Below are positions 28,401-39,969 of a stretch of DNA of 64,000 nt, piece by piece (position 1 is the stretch's first letter; each line of letters starts with the position of its first letter). The notes below the pieces were generated by a model. That model saw only the letters and a list, made by a program, of their open reading frames with translations, did not search any database and was not told the DNA's origin. This stretch comes from Baylisascaris procyonis (Eukaryota; Nematoda; Chromadorea; Rhabditida; Ascarididae). Where the stretch lies: assembly GCA_037389465.1 (NCBI GenBank), contig JAZARR010000105.1:3658001-3722000 (forward strand). Direction: 5' to 3'. The position numbers and the translations under genes were made by a program.

Positions 28401-31400
28401 TATTTCTCAGGATCTTTGCTCTCGTATGGTCTATAGTGTTAATGGAGCAACCGTGGCTTTCAGTTATGTCGGAAGTACGGTGTTAAGAACTTCGTTTTTT
28501 CGAGTAGTGCAACAGTTTATGGGCCGCCGCAACATTTACCGATCACGGAAAAGGATCCTGTTGGGCATGGCATAACGAATCCCTATGGGCAAACTAAGTA
28601 CATGATCGAGCAGATGCTTATGGACTTGTCTAAAGCGGAGAAGGTGTGTGTTTGTTTTAGTAGGATTTACAGGAATTGCTTATTGAAACAACTATTTGGT
28701 TTTCCTTTGAGAGTGCGATTTCAGTGGTTTGCAAAACTGAAAGGAAATAGAAGACGAGGAAATTAAAATGTTGTTTAATGTCTGTCGAAAAAAGAATAGC
28801 AAGCTGTTGTAGGATAATAATACTATGAACATTGACTTAAGCCTTGTCAAAACTTTTCCTCCTAGCATGTAAGTGGATCCTCCAAAAAGCTAAAAAAAAG
28901 AGGACATGGGGGGATGTAACCGATTCCTTTGCCTTCCGTCACCTCTTCTACCATGTATCTTCATTTCAGCTGAATGCACCACTAGCTGTTATTGCGCACC
29001 TCCATTTTCACCATATTTTAAACTATATTGTTGCATAGAGGAATGATTTCGTTGCTTTATGAATGAAAACACATTAAGGGAGTAATTTCATAAGGTATTT
29101 TCCACTTTTCAGTCACGATTATGGCCTCTCGATTGAGCTTAAACTGGAACGATCCCACATGGCTTTATTATCGAGCATTCATATAGTGCGTTAATTTTAA
29201 AAACCGACTCTCTCTAACGTTGAGAATACGTTGGAAAACGTGATGCTTTTGGGCAAATTTTACCTGTTAGATTCATTTCACTGGAGTCGAAATCATTATT
29301 CGTTATTGTTTAAAGCTACAGCATAATATGATGCGCTATATGGTCCGCAAAGAGGCAGTGGAAGATGGTTAATTACACTCATTATCAGATTTGTTAGCAA
29401 AAGGGGGAATGAGCATGCGGCTGTTGCAGACTTGGCAATGCAGGCTTCCATCCCGCTCACCCCATCTTTCCCCCATCCCTTTCTTCTCACTCCCTCCTCC
29501 CCCTCCTTCCTGCCCTCGCTCCCAATTCCATTCATGCCATGGCACCACATTCTGCAGATAAGCCGTCCAGCTTGCTCATTTTTGGAGAATAGATAGGTTG
29601 AGGTTGCTGATAAGCACTGTTACCAAGGTCGTTCTTTTCCACATTTACAATGAATTGAACACGATAATAAACAGAGGGGCAATGTTATCGAAGTATGCAG
29701 CAACTAAAAGAACAAACGTGTCACAATTGTTTCGTTTTCGAGCAGTGCGAATCAAATTCTTGCTCATATTTTATTGCTCAAAAGCGGGAAAGGATCGAAG
29801 GGGAAGAACCGGTCTCACCCTTTTCTCCTTCCTTTTTCCTGCATCCTAAAAGGGCGACCGTGATTGTTGCTGCTGCCTCTAGCGATGCTTTGTCTGTGTA
29901 TTATTTCTCCGTATTGCTACAACGATTCAGTTGCTTGTTACTGTTATCGCTTCTGGCTGTGGTTGCTGTCTACACGTTGAAAAACTATTTTATTGATCAC
30001 GCGGCTAGCGACTTTTACGTCGCCAAATAAAACTATCTTTGCATCGTTTTTGATTTCCAGGATTGGAATATAATTCTGCTGCGTTATTTCAACCCAGTGG
30101 GGGCGCATCCAAGTGGAATGATCGGCGAGGATCCAAAGGGAATCCCCAACAATCTGATGCCTTTCGTAAGTCAGGTGGCCATCGGTAGATTACCACACCT
30201 TGTGGTCTATGGCAACAAATTCCCCACCTTGGATGGTGAGCTTTTCACTTCCATTAATCTATTTCGAATATGGCTATACCAAATATTAGAACAGTTGTTG
30301 TTTATGGCCATCATGTTGATGCTTTTTTGTTCATTATGAAGCACTCTCCATTAGTAGGCGTTTATCGTTCCTAAGCTACTAGTTTCAGAGGATCGATTTT
30401 CTAAAAGCTATTTTTGAAGTAGTAATGATTTCAGGAACTGGAGTGCGTGACTATATCCACGTGGTGGATTTAGCACGAGGACATGTGGCGGCGTTCGATC
30501 GAATCCAAAAGATGGGGAATCTCGGCTGCGAAATATACAACCTTGGTACCGGCAGAGGCTACTCAGTGTTGGAGATGGTGCACGCTCTCGAAAGTGTCTC
30601 CGGGAGGAAGGTGTGTTATATTAGGTTTAATTCAACGCCCGGATGAAACGCTTTGGGAGGTAAGACTATTCAGTTCTTCAATCTTCTCTATCGTTATTCT
30701 GAGCTCAGTGTTTTTTTTCGGACTTCAGCAAAACTTTGCTTAATGTTTACCGGTTTCATATAGAAGCGAACTAGTGGATTTCCATCTTATCGTTCAATTT
30801 TTGCCGTTCCTTTTTGGGGGAAAAGGAGGAGCGACGGCGTCGACGGTGTTTTCAAAAGTCACGCGTCCAGATTCGATTTTACTAGATAAGAGTGACACAC
30901 TTGTTTTCAGCACCACGAACTGAGGTGACGTTATATCTCCCAATCAAGTCTTCAACATGACCACTATTTCTTTATTCTTTCGGGTGCTATGATATGCAAA
31001 TGTCATTTGCATAATCGCTAATATCCTTCTGACCAAGTCAGTGACAGGTTTTTGGACAGGTATCGAAATCATTTTTCGCAGTCCTCAGCGTATCTATATC
31101 CCGAGCACTTTTGCTTCCATCCTTTAAAGATTCCGTTGCTCAAATATATACCATCTTACCCATCGAAGATTCCCAAAGCTGCGGCAACTCTCAGAGATCT
31201 CGTGGTTTTGAGACTAAGGTAGTACTCTTTGTCCCAGTTATCGTTGCAAATCTACGTATATACAGCACCTATGTGCATGCGCTATAAATGTGCAATAGTC
31301 AGTGGTGGATGTGGGTATAAAAAAATACTTATTTTTTATGTTCATAAACATTTCCGTAAGCAGTTAAATGCACAATGACATTTGTACAATAAATGTACAT

Positions 31401-33617
31401 TTTTATTCGACGATGAAACATCTTTTATCGCAATTCGAGAGCACCTCCCTCCTACAAGCTTTTGATTCAAAATAAGCGCTGTTGTAAGCCCCACTTTAGT
31501 AAGTACCTGACCTTCTGGATAACTCCAGCCCCTCTCACTTTCCTAAATAACGCCTATTTTTTTTTTCGCACCGAGAATACTATAACTCCAGGATGCTCTG
31601 TCGAGGTTATGTGGGCTTGTATTTTTCACAGAATTGGAGAATAGGAGTTGACTCTGTCGGGCTTAACACAGCGTGAGAATATGAACTTCCATTCTGGAAT
31701 AAGAATATTAGTGGGATGGACACGGACTTAGTGAACTTTATTTCCTTTTCTTTCATTTCCGGCGAAATTTGCGCCTTGTTGGTTTTTCTTTACCTTCCTC
31801 TGCTCCCTCTCCACAGTTCTTTTGCCCACATCCCTGCAAATGTTTATCGGCAGCTTCCTTATCCTTAAAAATGTTTATCGGAAAATGTTTAAAGTCAGCA
31901 TTGACAAGTGCTGGACTTTAGGGGAATGAAATAGATTCGACTATCGGTTGCAGGAGACTCGAAAAAATTGATATAAGGTTCTTAGAGGAATTATTTTTCC
32001 ATAGAATTTTCTTTTTTTTCCGTACTTTAAAACGCAGTTGAAGTCATTGACTTGAGCGTTATCCAAAATACTCAAATCTGCATTGATATCATTATTTCAT
32101 GTCTTGTAAAATGTTGCCTTAAAAAAACCTATTTACTTGCCTTCACCTCCCCTACCCCTTCCTCTCTCCTTTCCTCATTTTTGAGGAATTCAGTATGCAC
32201 GCCTTCTTCTGCCACGTGGACTTGTATGGGAATCATTAATGAATCAAATTGTAGTCTCTATGCTTCATTGATACTAAACGTTTAAATCGCAGCGTTGCTG
32301 TATACATCAGTGGGAAGTAGGGAGGAGAAAATAACATCTAAAATTTTTAGGTGTTATTTTAATGTTTTGTCGGTTAGGGAGGTTTTGCTAAAGCTGTTGT
32401 TATTTTTTCGATATTTGCATCACATGGGTTGATTTTGTTTGTTGTAATGGAATTCACTCACATGTTTATTGAACTTCCAGGGCTCACTTTCTGAGTTGTG
32501 ACGATAACGAAGCCTTTAGATATACAGTAGAATGATTTACATGTGAGGTAAGGTATTTGATGAAGTGGTTTAGGCATGAGGTGTTTTATATATGCTGGAG
32601 GGTATTTCATCAGTAAACGACAAGCAGCTTGCAAAGCTTGCATGGCCACAAGCGGCATATTACGAGAGACCCTCATAAGGTCTGAATCTAGATGATGGCG
32701 GACTATGAATATGTTTTGCGTGGTTTAGTTTCTCGCAGAAGTTTGTTAGTGCAACTTACTGAAGCCACGAATGAGCGAAGAAAGGGAGGGGGGATTGGTA
32801 GGGGGCATTGATCGCATTCTGATTGTTAAAAGTTTTTGGAGGGGATTTACACAATGGAGCAACTTATTTTCAGTGTTGGCGATGAGGGAATACTTCAGTG
32901 ACAGTCACGATGATCCTCTTTCGGCGTATTTTCCCTCTTCAATTATTAGCACTAGTAAACTAATATTGTGTGCTTTGCGAAGGTAGTGATAGCAGTTTCA
33001 AACATTAGATCCTAGCTATAGCCTAACCATCGCATTTAGTCTCTTGTCTCTCCGTTTCAGTTTTCTCTGTGCTCTTTCCCTTCGATTTGTCTCTTAGTGG
33101 CACTTGTTCCCATGCTGCATTTTTTGTTCTACCTTAATTTTTGTGCCCTGCTATAAGTAGTAATTAAAGGGTAGAGTGTCATAGCTGTATTGTTCCAATA
33201 CGCAATTCTTAGTTTCTGTGGTTATTTGCTCCAAAGGCTGGTTGTTTTCACCTCATAGGAAGCGAGACTATAGTGCACCTAAGAGCAGTTCAACATTGGA
33301 ATGCATGGTTGCTGTGTGCTGTTCGGTTCTCAATTCCACATTGTTTTGTTGTAGCGCGCTGATATTTTCTAATTTGCTTAACACGCACGTCATTTCAACT
33401 GCTGCTGATGGTTGATTTCGATTTTACGGAAGTGTATAACGTTGCATTTCAGGTGCCGACCAAGATCGGTGTTCCAAGACCTGGCGATGTGGCGTCCGTC
33501 TATTGTGACCCCTCTCTGGCGGCAGAAAAACTTGGCTGGAGATGTCAATTTGGACTAGAAAAGATGTGCGCCGACCTGTGGAATTGGCAAACAAAGAATC
33601 CAAACGGCTTCAGCTGA
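25429..33617 (+). CDS. gale-1: UDP-glucose 4-epimerase (GALE)
   Basis: Interconverts UDP-glucose and UDP-galactose (and the N-acetyl forms) in the cytosol; Leloir pathway and glycan precursor supply. Seven exons agree in phase: 25429-25543, 26881-26996, 27471-27584, 28464-28643, 30061-30235, 30435-30610, 33453-33617, giving 346 residues (human 348). The NAD-binding GxxGxxG is TGAAGFIG at residues 6-13. The catalytic site is intact: SSSATVYG at 128-135 and the YxxxK pair Tyr156/Lys160 in PYGQTK. Further matches are [51 protein letters not shown] and [15 protein letters not shown]. The ATG is 8 nt after TTTTGCAG, as expected for a trans-spliced start. Introns reach 2.8 kb and carry most of the length. 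Confidence 0.97.
29449..29530 (+). repeat. Polypyrimidine (C-rich) tract in gale-1 intron 4
   Basis: About 80 bp are almost entirely C and T, with many CCC runs. The opposite strand is therefore G-rich and could form a quadruplex or triplex. It is not next to a splice acceptor. Confidence 0.7.
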
Positions 33618-33821
33618 GCGCTATCGAAATAAGTTAGTAGTCTGACATGGTTTATGCATGGCAACACTCTTGCGTTTGGAAGGTACGTGGAAGGAACGTT
33701 AGAATTGGAGCTCTCCTCCGGGAGTAATTTCCCAGACCTTCGTCATCGAGTGTAGGCAGGGGCGCCCGTATTCGGTCTCTCATCCCTTGTTACGCTTGGA
33801 TGGGGCTGAAAGAAACGAGGC

Positions 33822-33851
33822 GGGGGGGGGGGAGGGCGGGGGAGGGTTGGG
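33822..33851 (+). promoter_or_regulatory. G-quadruplex-forming run in the gale-1 3'UTR
   Basis: Twelve consecutive G are followed by GGG, GGGGG, GGG and GGG runs separated by one or two bases, on the sense strand between the gale-1 stop and its AATAAA. It would be present in the mRNA. The structure is predicted only. Confidence 0.6.
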
Positions 33852-34047
33852 AAGGTGATGCTTTTCACATCGATCCCCCAAGGGATCTCAGGTTTTCTAG
33901 GATATTGTTTTGGCTTTTGGCACTCTGCTGCTTATTTATGTCCACTTTGCAGGATGACGGAAAAGAAGGATGAAGAAGGTTGACGAGACCGACAATGAGT
34001 CTGTGATAGCGAAATGATCACTTGTTTTGCTTCGTTAACGTATCCCT

Positions 34048-34053
34048 AATAAA
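34048..34053 (+). terminator. Poly(A) signal AATAAA of gale-1
   Basis: The first clear sense-strand AATAAA after the gale-1 stop, about 430 nt downstream. Confidence 0.55.
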
Positions 34054-35278
34054 AACTTACGTGCAGAATGGTTTTATCTTTGTTGAATGACCGTTTTTCC
34101 GAGGAAGTGTTCGCTCACTTTATATCTTGTCTCGGTGCTTCTTGTGCTGTCAGTCGTGGCAATGCTGTTTTGTTTGTTTTCTGCTGTTTCGCATCCCTTC
34201 TGTATGCAGAGGTTGCACCGAATGGAGCCGTTGGTATAATATTCACCAGTCGATAATATTTACTGCTCTTACCATGATGAACGCCTAATCCGGTAAATTT
34301 CGGCTGTTGGTAGTTGGAATGTTAGCGATGAGTAGTGCATTTGCGCTTACTAGCGCCCTATGCGATTCGGTCACTCAGTTTTCTGTCCCCTAGTTCGTTC
34401 AGCCAGTCAGTCAATGGTGATCTTCCAAAATAGTATCGTTGGACTGGTGCAGAGCTAACTTTAAACCAAGACGAAGGTTAACTGGTAAAGACGGCGTGAT
34501 CAGACCTCATTGGCTGGTCGAATTTGATATAGTATCGTAGGACGACAGGTAAGTGCAATGCTTACCGACATGAAACAATTTCTGCACAGCAGCACCAAGT
34601 TTCTAATTCGTCGTTTCTGAATGCCGCGACTTTCAGAACAGTCAGTACGAAATCCAGAGCATTGAAGTTGACTCGGTGTGATCCGTGATTCGAAAAAGGT
34701 TTTAGGAGGTTGGTGATGCTGGTCGATTACTCGGATCACTGTACGTAAGAGGGTAAAAAAGCACACTGTAAACACTGTTTCCAAAGGTTCAGAAACAATG
34801 CAATTTGAAGAGAGATTAAGCATTGCTAGACATGCAAGACTGGACATTATGGGCGTATCAGTCTTTTATTCTGAATCTGTAGGCGACAGATGAAGCTATC
34901 GGACTTATTAGAGGTCGTCACCTCGTTTCTTTTCTTTGCAAAATATCCATGTTTTAGTTTCGTAAAAACAATGTCAGACAACCTCGGCAGGTTCACACCG
35001 TTCATCGACGTTTGCGAAGTGTTGAGTTTTCAGCATTGTGGTGCAGTCACGAAAGCAATTTGTTTGAAGGTCACCTGGTGTATTGCCTTATTTGGTTAAT
35101 TGCAGTATCGAGGAACTTCATCCTGAAGCACTGATATAGTGCAAAAACTTCTTCGAAGAACGTATTCAAAATCAACGGTATAGTCGATGTCCATTGCACG
35201 GATGTATATGTTGCAAAAAATTGCCTAAATTGGCTGTTGCACTGGAAATGCTTAATTTTTGATTGGTAAATAGCAGAG
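34054..35278. other. Intergenic between gale-1 and eEFSec
   Basis: Probable promoter region of the eEFSec gene. The ORFs at 34068-34256 and 34500-34847 have no splice support or resemblance to known families. Confidence 0.4.
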
Positions 35279-38200
35279 ATGAACGAGAGGGACGATGAAC
35301 GAGTGGTCTCGGAAGGGACTGGAGTGGACGGGTTGTGTAATCGAATGGCAGCCAACATGCTTCTCGAAACACTGCCGTTCAACGATAACGCAGCTGCACA
35401 GAATGGCCAGTCTAGCTGCCCGCAGCACAAAAGCAGCAGCGAAGTAGACGGCGCAACATGCTCACGCTCTCCTGGTAATGATCGTATCTTAATTGTTCTT
35501 GAGTGATGCTAGTAATGTATTCATTACTTCTTCAATTCACTATGAAGGATTTCGACATTTGCATCCAACTGTTAAAAGGAAACTTATAGGAGCAGTCGGT
35601 AAGATGAGTGTTGACAGCTGTTATTTGGCTGAATATACCTATTCGTGAACTGCGAAGTGTTAAAGTGCTCTTCAGGTGTTCGGGAGGGTTGCACCAATAA
35701 GGTGTGCTTGAACGTTGGCATTCTGGGACACGTCGATTGCGGCAAGACAACGCTTGCACGTGTGATTTCCTCTATTGCATCGACGGCAGCCTTCGATAAG
35801 CATGCGAAAGCACAGAATCTAAGAGCGAATACCATCGACTTGGGCTTCTCGTCACTCAACATCGATGGATATACAATCGCGCTTATTGATTGTCCCGGTC
35901 ATGCATCACTCATTGGGTTGGTCTTTTGTGTTATTTTGTCGTCCATTCTTGACAAAAAATGATGCAGTTTAGCATATTGTTTACACATTTTTGCTAGCTA
36001 CCGTCTGTTGTTTGCACGTTTGGGAGAGGCCGTGTTTTATTCGAACCGTATCATTATGTTGTCCTCAACAGCAACGAATGATAGAATGTGGGCGTTTTTA
36101 ATGACAGCTGCTTTGTGGAAGCACATTGAATATGTGAATCGGAGGTGCGATGTTTATGGAATGCTCATAGCAGAAAAGCTGTTTTCAGCGAGCAAACACA
36201 TCGAGAGTGTGCTTGATGAGTGAGGATGGCACATTTAAGGGCGGTTTTGTCCGCATCGAGTGTCTTCGATATGGCGGTTGTTGTGGTGGATGCGCAGAAG
36301 GGAGTGCAGCAGCAGACCGCCGAGCACCTTTTGCTTGTTTCGATCCTTTGTCCGCAACATGTCATCATCGTACTCAACAAAGTAATATATTCTGATTCTG
36401 CAACCTTTCTTGTCCACTTCTGTCCTTTTTCGTTTAGAACAGACAACTCATTTTTCGACCATTTCTTTTTTACACTCGTTATCCATGGTAAAATGATTTG
36501 AAGAGAGAACATTCAGTGATGCAGATGGAAAATGTCACTGAGACAGCTAGGAGGAGGGTTATGAATTATGGGGACTTCGCGCTGCAAAGGTGAAAGGCAG
36601 AAAAGTAAAGGTATGTGATTTTCTGGTTTATAGAATAATTGATTGTTTGATGGCAGATACGCTGTGCTTTGAAATGAAGGAAATAGCAATAAAATTTCAT
36701 TGATAGATGAAATGATTGGCCTAGCAATGTCTTACTTCATTATCTTCTTTGGCTGTCCATAATAGAGCAGCAGAATATCTGTGTTCATCTGCTTTCGTCC
36801 TTTTGTTGGCCTCGTTTAGTTATTTTTATCGCTGTCTAGAGTCGAAGGTGATTCAGAGGTACTTCAGGTTGATCTCGTCAATGACGAACAGCTGGAATCT
36901 ATACGGAAACGAATGCGTAAAGTGCTTGAGTACTTTGGAATTCCCTCACAGTCGCCAATGGTTTCGATTTCGCTAGTGGGTTCGAGAACTTCTGAGTCGG
37001 CGAAAGCGTTGATTGAGACACTCAAATGCAATCTCTATGAGCCGAAGCGGGTCTCTTCAGGGCGTTTCGTTATGAGCGTTGACCATTGCTTCCCAGTTAG
37101 AGGCAAGGGAACCGTAATGACGGGTACCGTCGTCGATGGGTGTTGTAGGTAATGTTGCTTCCCTTACCGATTCATAGTTGTGACTTATTCTTCACGTAGA
37201 GCTCTTACTGGGAATAATTGAAGACATCCACGGAGTATGTTAGGTGGGAAAGGATCGAAAAGAAATGTGTTGGGTTAGAAGGGTTGAATAATTCGCTTAA
37301 ACGCTTCCAGCCCGTCCACTGTTCATAACCGAGGTGCATAAGATGCTGCTTCAAGATTAGTGCAAGAAATTATCGTATTGCCTAGAACAGAGCTCCAGAA
37401 TTCTTCTCACTTTCCACGATTATTTTATACGAGGAGGGGAGGGGTAGGAAGGAGGGAAAGATTCATGAAGTTGTATTTGTTGCCACATTTTCGGCAAGGT
37501 ACAATATTCTTGCTCAACACTTTGATCTTCTGAAAATAACCCATTTTCCTTTGGATCTTTTAACCGGTAGATTGTTTACTGTGGAAAAGTTTTACTGAAG
37601 CGGGCTTATTTTCCCCCTCAAGTTTAATGGCCGTTCTTTTCGGTAGGGGACTATTCCTTTCAGTACTACCTGCCGTGAATGTTCGGTTGTCTTCGAAGAA
37701 TTTATCTCAAAGATGAGAGCTTCCTGATTAGTTTGAATATTTACAATAATTTCGTTGTGTAATTTGATAATCTCGGAACGTTGTCCATACTAATTGGTTT
37801 CCTTTGTTGAGCATCGTAAAATTAGGCACATTTACATTTTTCTCTTCTACAAAATATCCTTCGGCCTTTAGGAGTACTTACAGATACGCTTTTAGATACT
37901 CTTGTGACAGTGGTTCCTCTACAACGGGTCGATCATCTGTTCACCGTTTTCGTATTCATTATATTTCATTGGAGCCTCTACCACCCATTCCGTGTGGCCA
38001 CTTAGTGCTTGTTACTCAAATATTCAACGAGTCACTGGTAGTTCCCTTCGTAGGTTGAATTATGCTACAAAGATGTCAGAAGTTGTGAATGTGGTGATTT
38101 GGAAGTGTTATTTTGGTCGTTATTCAGGTCTATAGGTTAGAAATCCTCATTTTCCATTGCTCTCGTCTCGATCCCTAATGAAATCTGTGAGTAGAGCGAG

Positions 38201-39969
38201 TCGCACATTTCATTTATTCTTCTTCATTATAAATCTGTAGTTGTTTGAGTGATATTGGGCATCATTCATTTTATGGTAATATGAGTTGAGCTGGACACTG
38301 CTTATTCGTCTACTTTTAGCTCAAATTTTTTCCGCTAATTAGGGTACTAATTGATGAAAAATCTCGGTAAAAGCGCGCCTGGGAATATCCAAACAATAGT
38401 GTCATTTTTCAACATTTCTTGATCCACCATTAACATTCAATAACCTTCGCTGTTGACCATTTGCGGCATGCAAATTTGAGCAATTTGAACAGTCATGAAT
38501 TTGCTATTAACTTGTTACTAGTTCTGCTGATTTTCTTTTTTTATAGAACAGCACAAAGCTATTCACCAGGATGTCCCTGTACATTCGTAGTTGATAGAAA
38601 ACGAAATTAAGCGGTTAAACTTCATATAATCTTTTAACTTGAGGAAAAGATTATAAGGCCTTCACTCAGAAGTGAGAGAATCTCAATAGTATCCAACTGC
38701 TTCGAGAATTTAATGCAAAATTGAGCAGAGAAGCGGCTTTTCGAAAGTGCGGGCATTCACTGAAGCAGAATGCTTGCGTTAATGGACTAACGTCAGATTT
38801 TGGGGCTAGATAGTGTTCAGCTTCTTCAAATAAGTTTTTTTGCAAAAGCGTTGGTATATGTCACTCGAAATATGATAGAAGAAAACTTCTAATTTGGGGT
38901 TTAAAGGAGGAGGAAGGGGTCTGAGATTGAGTCTGTAAATGACTGAATGACTTTCATTTCGAAAGAGAAGGGCATCTCTTTGGAGCAATGCAGCAGATTG
39001 ATCGCGAACTGCTTGCAGTACTATTCTTTGGGATTGTGCCTGGCGCATTCTTATGAATTTGCTTACTCGTAGTTTACAGTCGTTTTTCCCGTTTTTATGC
39101 CTCTTCAACAAAAAAGGTGTGTGAATTGGGGTTGATTCTGAACAAATTTCAGTGTTGGAATGGAAGTGATGATTCCATCATTGAAGGCGAAACGCAAAGT
39201 GAAAGGAATGCAGCGGTGGAAGGAGGATATAAAATGTGCCGCAATGGGGGAGCGTGTCGGCGTACTCTTTCAGGATGTCCCTACCAAAGATATTGATCGC
39301 ACGGTAATCTTCCAGCCGGCTGCACTTGACAGCGTACAGGTTGCTTTGGCTAGCATCACACAGATTTCCCAATTTAAGTGTGAACTTTCGGACCATGCCA
39401 AAATTCATATTTCGATTGGTTTTGAAACGGTTATGGCGACTTGTCAATTCCTGGTCGAGAATGGCAAAGAGGAGTTCGAACAACTCTCAAATCTGGACGA
39501 ACGTGTCACGGCTGTTTTACTTACACTGGATCGCCCCATATATGCTAGAGCAGGTAGCTTTTATATGGCAGCAAAGCTAGATATGCAAGGAAAGGGATGC
39601 CGGTTCGCGTTTTACGGTAACATCGTGAGGGTGGTGAGCAGCGATAATGAGGTATGCAGATTCCGCCGCAAACATCGCTCGGGATACGTAGATCGGGTCG
39701 AAGGGGACCGGACGAGCGTGATCTGTACGTCACTGTTCAGCAAGGAATCCGATGTTAACGCATTTTTATCAATGGTGGTGAAGTTCTGCACTGGAGAGAA
39801 GGGCAATATTGAGGGTCCCTTCGGTAAGAGTGGCAAGATACGAGTGCGCGTCCCGCAAGGACTCTCGGATGACATGGTGGCAGCAGTAAATGCTGGCGAA
39901 AAGGTCACAGTGGAGTTGTGGATGAAAAAGTATTTGAATAACGGCAAGCTGATGTCCTACCTTCCTTGA
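35279..39969 (+). CDS. selb-1: Selenocysteine-specific elongation factor eEFSec (SelB family)
   Basis: GTPase that carries Sec-tRNA to UGA codons on SECIS-containing mRNAs. Exons 35279-35474, 35676-35916, 36240-36381, 36868-37148 and 39153-39969 agree in phase and give 558 residues (human 596). G1 is GHVDCGKT at 83-90, G3 DCPGH at 137-141, and G4 NKVD at 192-195, split by intron 3. The family signature ASTAAFDK is intact. The G2 region reads LRANTIDLGFS where relatives have RGIT. Domain II has FVMSVDHCFPVRGKGTVMTG. The last exon carries domain III (HAKIHISIGFETVMATCQF) and the SelB-type domain IV (SLFSKESDV, then GPFGKSGKIRVRVPQGL). Exon 1 adds about 65 polar residues before G1; it matches in phase but has no family support. 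Confidence 0.93.

Noticed and set aside
39178..39947. Several ORFs antisense to the last eEFSec exon
   Set aside because: Shadows of a strongly supported sense exon.
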